From an uncultured Clostridia bacterium (GTDB lineage Bacteria > Bacillota > Clostridia > Oscillospirales > Oscillospiraceae): 5,453 nucleotides of DNA. A model generated the notes under the pieces. That model had not been told where the DNA came from. It saw only the letters and a program-made list of their open reading frames with translations, and ran no database searches. The translations under genes were made by a program, and so were the position numbers. The stretch lies in contig CAMEIU010000144.1 in the NCBI GenBank assembly GCA_945918815.1, forward strand, positions 1-5,453, written 5' to 3'. Shown here piece after piece: positions 1 through 4,946 of the stretch (its first letter is position 1; every line of letters starts with the position of its first letter).

Positions 1-98
1 CGCAACCATGACAGCGTCTTTGGATCCCTTGCAAGATAGTTGCCCTTGCTTATTTTTCCCGATAGCCATAATTGGGATTTGCCGATCCGGCTGAAGCG
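1..98. other. Unassigned left edge
   Basis: I see no supportable gene here. The plus strand has a short open stretch from about base 2 that closes at a TGA near base 93. The minus strand is open from an ATG near base 69 to the window edge, but no ribosome binding site precedes that ATG. Neither short peptide resembles a family I recognise. The segment could be the end of a neighbouring gene or repeat that continues outside the window. Confidence 0.4.
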
Positions 99-125
99 AC
101 GCCTCCCTTTTGTGAAGGGAGGCGT
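99..125 (-). terminator. Hairpin after the phosphoribosyltransferase gene, probable terminator
   Basis: A perfect 11-bp stem (99-109 pairing with 115-125) closes a 5-base loop. It lies 8 bases past the stop codon of the minus-strand phosphoribosyltransferase gene. The stem is GC-rich, as in intrinsic terminators, but no clear U-tract follows it on the minus strand. It may therefore be a weak or factor-assisted terminator, or an mRNA 3'-end stabilising hairpin. Position is the main argument for the call. Confidence 0.55.
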
Positions 126-133
126 TCGCCGGT

Positions 134-688
134 TTATTCCTTGATCGTGCCGTCGGCGTTGAAGACGGGCAGCTTTTCCAGGTAGATGATATCGTCCCGC
201 TCCTGGGCGTCGCCCTCGGCCAGGATGGCCATGCGGCCGCAGATCTCGCCGCCGGCGGCTTCCACCAGCTTCTCCAGGGCGTGGAGGGACTCGCCGGTGG
301 AGATCACGTCGTCGATGATCAGAATCTTCTTTCCCTTCATGAGGGCAGCGTCGTTGCCGTCGAGATACAGACGCTGCTCCTTGGCGGTGGTGATGGAATG
401 GACCTTTACCTCCAGGATGTCGCGCATGTACAGTTTCGGGGCCTTTCTTGCCAAAATGTACTTGTTCTGGCCGCTCTGGCGGGCCATTTCGTGAATCAGG
501 GGAATGCCTTTGGCCTCCGCCGTCAGCAGATAGTCATAGGCCGGGGCCTTTTCCAGCAGTGCGCCGGCGCATTTCTCCGTCAGCTCCACATCCCCAAAGA
601 TCACAAACGCGCCGATGTACAGATCGTCGTTGACCTTGCAGATGGGCAGATCCCGCTCCACGCCCGCGATTTTCATTCTATATACCAT
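134..688 (-). CDS. Type I phosphoribosyltransferase, probably purine salvage (adenine PRTase-like)
   Basis: This 184-residue cytosolic enzyme probably transfers the ribose-phosphate of PRPP to a purine base, giving a nucleotide and pyrophosphate. The diagnostic PRPP-binding loop is at residues 122-134 (ILIIDDVISTGES): a hydrophobic strand, two acidic residues D126/D127, then the S-T-G-E turn. An upstream segment, YDYLLTAEAKGIPLI (51-65), matches the region of APT/XPT-type enzymes that forms the second PRPP-contacting loop, and ILARKAPK (78-85) is also typical. The length is normal for adenine or xanthine PRTases (about 170-195). The first ATG is preferred because AAGGAG lies 9 bases before it; a second ATG at residue 5 is less well placed. 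The gene has its own strong promoter (750-778) and is divergent from a purine permease, which supports salvage. The base used (adenine, xanthine or other) cannot be read from the sequence, so I withhold apt or xpt. The enzyme superfamily is secure. Confidence 0.88.
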   Translation of the reverse strand: MVYRMKIAGVERDLPICKVNDDLYIGAFVIFGDVELTEKCAGALLEKAPAYDYLLTAEAKGIPLIHEMARQSGQNKYILARKAPKLYMRDILEVKVHSITTAKEQRLYLDGNDAALMKGKKILIIDDVISTGESLHALEKLVEAAGGEICGRMAILAEGDAQERDDIIYLEKLPVFNADGTIKE

Positions 689-717
689 TCCACAGCGCTC
701 CTTACTATGTTACTCCA

Positions 718-739
718 CCGTGCCAGCTTTTGGCATCGG
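718..739 (-). promoter_or_regulatory. Leader hairpin of the phosphoribosyltransferase mRNA
   Basis: In the predicted 5' leader, CCG-TGCCA and TGGCA-CGG pair as an 8-bp stem with one bulged base and a 5-base loop. It begins a few bases after the expected transcription start near 743. It ends before the ribosome binding site, so it is more likely to stabilise the mRNA or respond to a regulator than to hide the start codon. I see no conserved purine riboswitch core around it. Confidence 0.35.
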
Positions 740-749
740 AGACGGTTTT

Positions 750-778
750 ATTATAAAGCAGCGGCCGCCGCTTGTCAA
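750..778 (-). promoter_or_regulatory. Consensus sigma-70/SigA promoter for the phosphoribosyltransferase gene
   Basis: Read on the minus strand, TTGACA (773-778) and TATAAT (750-755) are both perfect consensus hexamers with the optimal 17-bp spacer. The promoter points at the phosphoribosyltransferase start, leaving a leader of about 55 bases. The spacer contains a perfect inverted repeat, AGCGGC-C-GCCGCT (760-772). A full-consensus promoter often needs a repressor to be controllable, and a palindrome between the two boxes is a natural operator position. That role is inference. Confidence 0.85.
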
Positions 779-816
779 ATCCATCTGAAGGACGCTCAAA
801 AATATTTAGGGAATCT

Positions 817-834
817 TGTCAATCGTCCATTTTC
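817..834. repeat. Decayed solo copy of the element-end repeat
   Basis: The 18 bases here match 16 of 18 bases of the right terminal repeat of element 1 (3817-3834). They differ only at the 8th and 16th positions. No inverted partner is visible in the same intergenic region, so this is at best a relic or an isolated binding site of the same sequence family. The AT-rich short motif could also arise by chance. Confidence 0.4.
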
Positions 835-881
835 ACGAATTTTCAGGAGAATCTTTCGTCAGTCCGGCGCCCCGGGGTTCC

Positions 882-910
882 TTGTTTTTCGTTCATAAAT
901 TGTTTATAAT
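882..910 (+). promoter_or_regulatory. Probable promoter of the purine permease gene
   Basis: A perfect TATAAT (905-910) stands 17 bp downstream of a weak -35 box, TTGTTT (882-887). It points toward the permease start and would leave a leader of about 50 bases. The -10 box is convincing, and the poor -35 suggests moderate strength or help from an activator. A short palindrome, CCCCGGGG (870-877), lies just upstream. Confidence 0.6.
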
Positions 911-924
911 TAAACTACCATATA

Positions 925-942
925 CCGCTCCCCGCAGAGCGG
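925..942 (+). promoter_or_regulatory. Small leader hairpin before the permease gene
   Basis: CCGCTC pairs with GAGCGG across a 6-base loop in the short 5' leader, about 9 bases ahead of the AGGAGG ribosome binding site (952-957). It could modulate mRNA stability or translation. It is too small to be a purine riboswitch, and I see no aptamer-like three-way junction. Confidence 0.3.
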
Positions 943-967
943 AATCAAATCAGGAGGGATCGTATCC

Positions 968-2374
968 ATGGAAAAATTCTTTAAGATCCAGGAGCGCGGC
1001 TCAAATGTCCGTACAGAGATATTTGCCGGCCTGACCACCTTTATGGCCATGGCTTATATCCTGATGGTCAACGCAGGCATGTTCGCCAGTCTGGAACCGC
1101 AAGTCACCTACGGCGCGGTGTACATCGCGACCGCCCTGTCCGCCGTCGTCGGCACCCTGCTCATCGGCCTCCTGGCCAACCTGCCGCTGGCGCAGGCCTC
1201 CGGCATGGGCCTCAACGCCTACTTCGTCTACACCGTCTGCTTCGGCCTGGGCCTGAGCTATGCCAATGCCCTGGTGCTGGTCCTGATCGACGGCCTGGTC
1301 TTCGTGCTGCTCACCGTCACGGGCCTTCGGAAAGTCATCTTTGACGCCATTCCCGCCGCGGTCAAGGTGGCCATTTCCGCCGGCATCGGCCTGTTCATCG
1401 CCTTCCTGGGCTTCCAGAACGCCGGGATCGTGGTCAATGACGCGGCCACCTGCGTCACCCTGGCCTCCTTCAACGTCTACACTGGCGGCGTCACCTGGGC
1501 CGAGATCATGCCGAAGCTCATCACCATTCTGGGCATCATCGCCGTCGGCGTCATGTCCAGCAAGAAGGTCCGCGGCGCCATTCTCTGGGGCATCCTGGGC
1601 TCCGCCGTGGCCTACTATGTGGTGGGCCTCATCACCATCCCCGGCTTCTACGCCAGCTCCGTGGCTCCCAACCTGACCACCACCGTGGCCGGTTCTTTCC
1701 AGGATTTCGCCACTCTGTCCTTCGGCCGGGTCTTCAAAGAGGGCTTTGACTTCTCCGCCTACATCGCCGCCAACGGCGTCGGCAGCTTCATCGTCATGTT
1801 CCTCAGCACCATGCTGGCCTTCTGCATGGTGGATATGTTCGACACCCTGGGCACCCTCTACGGCGCCTGCTCCGCCGGCAACATGCTGACCAAGGACGGC
1901 GAAGTGCCCAACATGAACAAGGCCATGCTCTGCGACGCCATCGCCACCTGCTTCGGCTCCGTCTGCGGCACCTCGACCGTCACCACCTTCGTGGAGTCCT
2001 CCTCCGGTATCTCCGAGGGCGGCCGCACCGGTCTCAGCTCCGTGGTCACGGCTGCGCTGTTCTTCCTTGCCATGTTCCTGGCTCCCGTGGCCCAGATGAT
2101 CCCGTCCTGCGCCACCGCCACGGCCCTCATTTATGTGGGCGTTCTGATGATCGGCGGCGTCAAGAACATCGACTGGACCGACCCCATCAACGCCGTGCCC
2201 AGCTTCATGACCATCGCCATCATGGCCTTCACCTACAGCATCTCCTACGGCATCGCCTTCGGTCTGATCTCCTATGTGTTCATCAAGATCTTCTCCGGCA
2301 AGATCAAGGAGATCCACGTGGCCACCTGGATCATTTCCATTCTCTTCGCACTGACCTTCTTCCTGACCCACTGA
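968..2374 (+). CDS. NCS2-family purine permease, AzgA/PbuG-like
   Basis: This 468-residue, strongly hydrophobic inner-membrane transporter belongs to the nucleobase-cation symporter 2 group, AzgA-like branch. That branch imports guanine, hypoxanthine or adenine with protons. Landmarks in order: the entry motif VRTEIFAGLTTFMAMAYI (14-31) of the first helix; QASGMGLNAYF (76-86); a conserved helix around DAIPAAVKVAISAGIGLFIAFLG (126-148); VDMFDTLGTLYG (288-299); and GTSTVTTFVESSSGISEGGRTGL (334-356), the region with a key glutamate (E343). The length and likely 12-14 membrane spans fit the family (about 430-490). The start is set by AGGAGG at 952-957, 10 bases before the ATG. It is divergent from the phosphoribosyltransferase gene, which could trap the imported base as a nucleotide. 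Substrate choice among the purines cannot be resolved. pbuG or pbuO would be the nearest named relatives. A strong terminator follows immediately. Confidence 0.93.
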   Translation: MEKFFKIQERGSNVRTEIFAGLTTFMAMAYILMVNAGMFASLEPQVTYGAVYIATALSAVVGTLLIGLLANLPLAQASGMGLNAYFVYTVCFGLGLSYANALVLVLIDGLVFVLLTVTGLRKVIFDAIPAAVKVAISAGIGLFIAFLGFQNAGIVVNDAATCVTLASFNVYTGGVTWAEIMPKLITILGIIAVGVMSSKKVRGAILWGILGSAVAYYVVGLITIPGFYASSVAPNLTTTVAGSFQDFATLSFGRVFKEGFDFSAYIAANGVGSFIVMFLSTMLAFCMVDMFDTLGTLYGACSAGNMLTKDGEVPNMNKAMLCDAIATCFGSVCGTSTVTTFVESSSGISEGGRTGLSSVVTAALFFLAMFLAPVAQMIPSCATATALIYVGVLMIGGVKNIDWTDPINAVPSFMTIAIMAFTYSISYGIAFGLISYVFIKIFSGKIKEIHVATWIISILFALTFFLTH

Positions 2375-2382
2375 GTATTCCG

Positions 2383-2422
2383 AAAACAGGGCTGCCTCCC
2401 CAAGGAGGCAGCCCTGTTTTTT
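2383..2422. terminator. Strong bidirectional intrinsic terminator
   Basis: A perfect 17-bp stem (2383-2399 with 2404-2420) with a CCAA loop lies between the convergent permease and pepT genes. On the plus strand it ends in six T (2417-2422) followed by G and TTT. On the minus strand it ends in TTTT. It lies 8 bases past the permease stop and about 17 bases past the pepT stop, so it can serve both, with the plus direction stronger. Confidence 0.95.
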
Positions 2423-2439
2423 GTTTCACGCAGGTTTCC

Positions 2440-3651
2440 TTATTCCGCTGCGCCGAGAATGATGGCTTCCAGAATGTCCACGATCTTTTCCATGTCCTCC
2501 ACAGGGACATACTCGAAACGGCCGTGGCAGTTTTTGCCGCCGGCGCAGAGGTTGGGGCACGGCAGGCCCTCAAAGGACAGGCGGGCGCCGTCGGTACCGC
2601 CGCGGATGGGGATCACCTGGGGCGTCACGCCGCAGGCCTCCATGGCCTTCTTGGCGTTCTCCACGATCTCCATATGGGGCAGGATCATTTCCTTCATGTT
2701 CCGGTAGCTGTCCTTCACGGTCAGGGTCGCCGTACCCGCGCCGTACTTCTCATTGAAGAAGCGGGCGGCGTTGACCAGGAATTCCTTGCGGGCCTCGAAC
2801 TTGGCGGCGTCGTGGTCCCGGATGAGATATTTCAGCTGGGCGTGCTCCACGCTGCCCTCCATGCCGGTCAGGTGATAGAAGCCCTCATAGCCCTCGGTGC
2901 AGGCCGGGACCTCATTGGCCGGCAGCAGATTGTGGAACTCCATGGCCAGGGTGGCTGCGTTGACCAGCTTGCCCCGGGCGGAGCCGGGATGGATGCTTTT
3001 CCCGGCGAAGGTCACCGTGGCCGAGGCGGCGTTGAAATTCTCATATTCCAGCTCGCCCAGGGAGCCGCCGTCCACGGTGTAGGCATAGTCGGCGGCAAAA
3101 CCGGCCACATCGAACCGGTCCGCGCCGCGGCCGATTTCCTCATCCGGCGTAAAGCCCAGACGGACGGCCCCATGGGGCTTGCCGCTTTGCAGCAGCCGCT
3201 GGGCGCAGGCCAGAATTTCAGCCACACCGGCTTTGTCGTCGGCGCCCAGAAGGGTGGTGCCGTCGGTGACGATGAGATGCTTGCCCACATGGCTGCGCAG
3301 AGACGCAAACTCCGCCGGGGACAGGATAATTCCCTTTTCCTGGTTCAGCACCACGTCGCCGCCGTCATAGGGCTCGGTGACGCGGGCCCGGATATTGGCG
3401 CCGCTGGCGTCGGGAGAGGTGTCCATGTGGGCGATGAGGCCGATGACCGGGCCCTTGCCGGTGGCGGGGACGGTGCCGTAGACATAGCCGTTTTCATCCA
3501 TATGGGCGTCGGTGATGCCGATCTCCAGCATCTGCCGGACGATCTCCTGGCCCAGGACCTTCTGATTGGGCGTGGACGGGCAGGTCTCGCTGGATTCGTC
3601 CGAGGTGGTATCAAAGGATACGAGCTTTAAAAATCGTTCTGTGAGAGTCAT
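2440..3651 (-). CDS. pepT: Peptidase T (tripeptide aminopeptidase), M20 metallopeptidase
   Basis: This cytosolic di-zinc exopeptidase removes the N-terminal residue of tripeptides, finishing the breakdown of imported or recycled peptides. All expected metal and catalytic residues are visible. H75 and D77 are in AHMDTS; D138, in LLGADDKAG, bridges the two zincs. E171 (general base) and E172 are in FTPDEEIG; D194 is in TVDGG; and H376 is in GGKNCHGRFE. Their spacing follows the known PepT pattern. The small dimerisation (lid) domain falls between about residues 205 and 315, for example AGKSIHPGSARGKLVNA. IRGGTDGARLSFEGLP (349-364) is the usual PepT C-terminal signature. At 403 residues it is full length (family about 405-415). 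The start is fixed by AGGAGG (3658-3663 on this strand) 6 bases before the ATG. Its predicted promoter uses the left end of repeat element 1. It is transcribed alone and converges on the permease gene. Confidence 0.97.
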   Translation of the reverse strand: MTLTERFLKLVSFDTTSDESSETCPSTPNQKVLGQEIVRQMLEIGITDAHMDENGYVYGTVPATGKGPVIGLIAHMDTSPDASGANIRARVTEPYDGGDVVLNQEKGIILSPAEFASLRSHVGKHLIVTDGTTLLGADDKAGVAEILACAQRLLQSGKPHGAVRLGFTPDEEIGRGADRFDVAGFAADYAYTVDGGSLGELEYENFNAASATVTFAGKSIHPGSARGKLVNAATLAMEFHNLLPANEVPACTEGYEGFYHLTGMEGSVEHAQLKYLIRDHDAAKFEARKEFLVNAARFFNEKYGAGTATLTVKDSYRNMKEMILPHMEIVENAKKAMEACGVTPQVIPIRGGTDGARLSFEGLPCPNLCAGGKNCHGRFEYVPVEDMEKIVDILEAIILGAAE

Positions 3652-3686
3652 AAAGAGCCTCCTAGCTTTTTAATTTTATCAGGTTG

Positions 3687-3715
3687 ATTATACTGCATTC
3701 ATTTTGAATTGACAA
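3687..3715 (-). promoter_or_regulatory. pepT promoter with its -35 inside the left repeat of element 1
   Basis: On the minus strand TTGTCA (3710-3715, five of six consensus positions) lies 17 bp from a perfect TATAAT (3687-3692). The start of transcription would be near 3680, leaving a leader of about 30 bases that contains AGGAGG. The -35 box lies inside the terminal inverted repeat of the element; the -10 box is 14 bp outside the repeat's edge. Confidence 0.8.
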
Positions 3716-3728
3716 TGGACAATTGACA
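3707..3728. repeat. Left terminal inverted repeat of element 1
   Basis: This is the left arm of the perfect 22-bp inverted pair. ACAAT recurs with an exact 7-base period (3712, 3719, 3726). AATTGACAATG is also directly repeated at 3707 and 3721. Bases 3712-3732 are identical to 4693-4713 in element 2. Confidence 0.85.
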
Positions 3729-3816
3729 ATGAATGTATCCGCTGACGCGGATGATTTGAATGATTGAAGGCAGTCTCGCGCCCTCTTTCAGGGGACACGA
3801 GGCTGCGTACGTTCCC

Positions 3817-3838
3817 TGTCAATTGTCCATTGTCAATT
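3817..3838. repeat. Right terminal inverted repeat of element 1
   Basis: This is the exact reverse complement of 3707-3728. TGTC recurs every 7 bases (3817, 3824, 3831). Its outer part supplies the TTGTCA -35 box for the rightward gene. Confidence 0.85.
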
Positions 3839-3858
3839 TCCTCAGAATACGTTATAAT
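3830..3858 (+). promoter_or_regulatory. Promoter of the TIGR04255 gene with its -35 inside the right repeat of element 1
   Basis: TTGTCA (3830-3835, five of six consensus positions) is 17 bp from a perfect TATAAT (3853-3858). It leads to a start near 3865 and a leader of about 25 bases with AAAGGGAG. The geometry mirrors the pepT promoter at the other end of the element: same hexamers, same spacing, and the same 14 bp between repeat edge and -10. Confidence 0.8.
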
Positions 3859-3890
3859 GATTTTGATTATCATCGAAAGGGAGTCGTTCT

Positions 3891-4676
3891 ATGTTTTCTA
3901 TGGAAGAACGCTGTGTTTATACAAGGAACCAGTTGGCCGAGGTCATCTGCCAGCTGCGGTTTCCGACCATTTTGTCCATTGGGGCCAACGCGCCGGTGGA
4001 GTTTCAGGACGCCATCCGGGACGTGTTTCCCAGATATCAGCAGCGGCAGGATCAGCCGCCGGTGAAGATCACCCAGCTGCCCGGACAGCCGCCGCGGGTA
4101 GAGCAGCCCAAGCCCGTGACCAACTATCAGTTCGTCACCGCCGACGGCCGCTTCCGCATCAATCTGACCCAGGACTTCATCTCCCTGTCCTGCGCCCGGT
4201 ATACCCGCTGGGAGGAATTCGCCCGGATGATGGACAAGCCCCTGGCAACCTTCATCAAGGTCTACAAGCCCGCCTTCTTTGAGCGGGTGGGCCTCCGGTA
4301 CCTCAACGCCATCTCCCGCCGGGATCTGGACCTGGAGGGCACCCCTTGGAAAGAATTGCTGAAGCCCAGCTATCTGGGACTGCTCTGCGAAGAGGACGTG
4401 CCGGAGCAGGCCTTCACCCGCTGCACCCAGGACATGGAGGCCGCCATTCCCGGCGGATGCAGCATGAAGCTCCATGTGGGCCCCGGCATGCTCAAGCGGG
4501 GCAACGACGCCTCCGACAAGGAGACCAAGCTGATCTTCGACCTGGACGTGTCCATGAGCGGCAACGTGCCGGTGAACATGGCCGCTGCCTCCATGCAGAC
4601 CCTCCACACCCAGGCGGGCAGCATTTTCCGGGACGCCATCACCGACACGCTCCACAGCGCCATGGAGCCGGAATGA
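3891..4676 (+). CDS. TIGR04255 family protein, function unknown
   Basis: This 261-residue, probably soluble protein has no signal peptide or membrane segment. I recognise the TIGR04255 pattern: an N-terminal LAEVICQLRFP (15-25), then YTRWEEF (104-110), ERVGLRYLNAI (131-141), and an amphipathic C-terminal segment, IFRDAITDTLHSAME (245-259). The family is known to be scattered across unrelated bacteria and archaea, and no biochemical role is established that I can cite. Residues 50-80 are rich in P and Q (QDQPPVKITQLPGQPPRVEQPKP), probably a flexible linker replacing a longer loop. No catalytic motif is evident. The first ATG is supported by AAAGGGAG (3876-3883) 7 bases upstream; an in-frame ATG at residue 4 is worse placed. 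The gene stands alone between repeat elements 1 and 2. The second begins 4 bases after its stop codon, so recent arrival or local rearrangement is possible. The 5' part differs in no obvious way in base composition from its neighbours. Confidence 0.85.
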   Translation: MFSMEERCVYTRNQLAEVICQLRFPTILSIGANAPVEFQDAIRDVFPRYQQRQDQPPVKITQLPGQPPRVEQPKPVTNYQFVTADGRFRINLTQDFISLSCARYTRWEEFARMMDKPLATFIKVYKPAFFERVGLRYLNAISRRDLDLEGTPWKELLKPSYLGLLCEEDVPEQAFTRCTQDMEAAIPGGCSMKLHVGPGMLKRGNDASDKETKLIFDLDVSMSGNVPVNMAAASMQTLHTQAGSIFRDAITDTLHSAMEPE

Positions 4677-4717
4677 GTGTAATGGACAATGTACAATGGA
4701 CAATTGACAATGATGGT

Positions 4718-4738
4718 GTCCCTTCGGGACGATTTTAA
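4718..4738 (+). terminator. Possible terminator of the TIGR04255 gene, formed by the element 2 hairpin
   Basis: A 5-bp GC-rich stem (GTCCC/GGGAC, extendable by one G-U pair) with a TTC loop is followed by GATTTTAATTT. It lies about 40 bases past the stop codon. The stem is short for an intrinsic terminator, so activity would be modest. Confidence 0.35.
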
Positions 4739-4763
4739 TTTATAGAAGCACGACCGAGCAGCG

Positions 4764-4796
4764 CCGTAGGGGCAACCCTTGCGGTCGCCCCTACGG
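4764..4796. repeat. Internal GC-rich palindrome of element 2
   Basis: CCGTAGGGGC (4764-4773) pairs perfectly with GCCCCTACGG (4787-4796). After one mismatch, ACC/GGT extends the stem inward and leaves a 5-base loop (4778-4782). Palindromes of this GTAGGGGC...GCCCCTAC kind are, to my recollection, common intergenic repeats in several bacterial groups. It may thus be a separate repeat nested in element 2. Confidence 0.7.
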
Positions 4797-4946
4797 ATCA
4801 CCTGGAAATGGGCATATTTCAATCATTTTCCGAAGGAAAACACCTCCATTGTCCGTTGTCAATTCAAAAAAATTTTCCTTCACTGCAACTTTTCAGATCT
4901 TTTGTCGTTTATATAGAGAGACTGTTTTTTCAAGGGAGAAACGCAT

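Larger units (their letters stand above)
3707..3838. mobile_element. MITE-like palindromic element 1 (132 bp)
   Basis: Perfect 22-bp terminal inverted repeats (3707-3728 and 3817-3838) enclose a 88-bp non-coding core. The core folds into two hairpins. One is ATCCGC-TGAC-GCGGAT (3737-3752). The other is a longer stem pairing 3770-3778 with 3798-3806 (one G-U pair), topped by CCCT/AGGG (3781-3784 with 3790-3793). There is no open frame for a transposase, so if mobile it would depend on an enzyme supplied elsewhere. No target-site duplication is obvious at the edges. Outside the perfect repeats, the two flanks still resemble each other (ATTATA then a G and ATTC, 11 of 14 positions). The true element may therefore be longer and include both -10 boxes. 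It may instead be a REP/BIME-like repeat rather than a transposon. Confidence 0.75.
4681..4864. mobile_element. MITE-like composite element 2 (about 184 bp), related to element 1
   Basis: Imperfect terminal inverted repeats (4681-4699 and 4846-4864, 16 of 19 matching) enclose a non-coding core. The left end extends the same heptamer-periodic motif as element 1 and shares 21 identical bases with it (4693-4713). As in element 1, the repeat is followed at once by a hairpin and then GATTT: GTCCC-TTC-GGGAC (4718-4730). The rest of the core differs and contains another strong palindrome (4764-4796). No transposase frame is present. Because it begins 4 bases after the TIGR04255 stop codon, its first hairpin plus the following T-rich stretch may also act as that gene's terminator. 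Confidence 0.65.

Noticed and set aside
812..844. Additional promoters using the TTGACA/TTGTCA in the solo repeat at 817-834
   Set aside because: Neither strand has an acceptable -10 box at 16-18 bp spacing.
281..898. Plus-strand frame of 205 residues across the phosphoribosyltransferase gene
   Set aside because: It overlaps the real gene in antisense, continues through its promoter region, and shows no family resemblance.
1001..2371. 456-residue open frame on the strand opposite the permease gene
   Set aside because: It mirrors the permease codons exactly. The product is extremely rich in G, D, H and E with no family likeness, as expected antisense to a GC-rich membrane protein gene. No ribosome binding site or promoter supports it.
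2524..3630. 368-residue open frame opposite pepT
   Set aside because: It is a shadow of pepT, whose catalytic residues and ribosome binding site are unambiguous. The composition is G/A/V/H-rich without motifs.
3737..3806. Possible CRISPR or small RNA from the repeats and hairpins of element 1
   Set aside because: There is no regular repeat-spacer array. The heptamer period is far too short for CRISPR, and the hairpins fit a palindromic element better.
3870..4703. 277-residue minus-strand frame opposite the TIGR04255 gene
   Set aside because: It starts inside element 2 and lacks a ribosome binding site. The plus-strand frame carries recognisable family motifs and a good promoter.
4856..4884. 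Outward promoter from the right end of element 2 toward the MoxR gene
   Set aside because: TTGTCA is present at 4856-4861, but 17 bp downstream there is only TTCACT instead of a -10 box. A TATATA at 4910-4915 has no convincing -35 partner.
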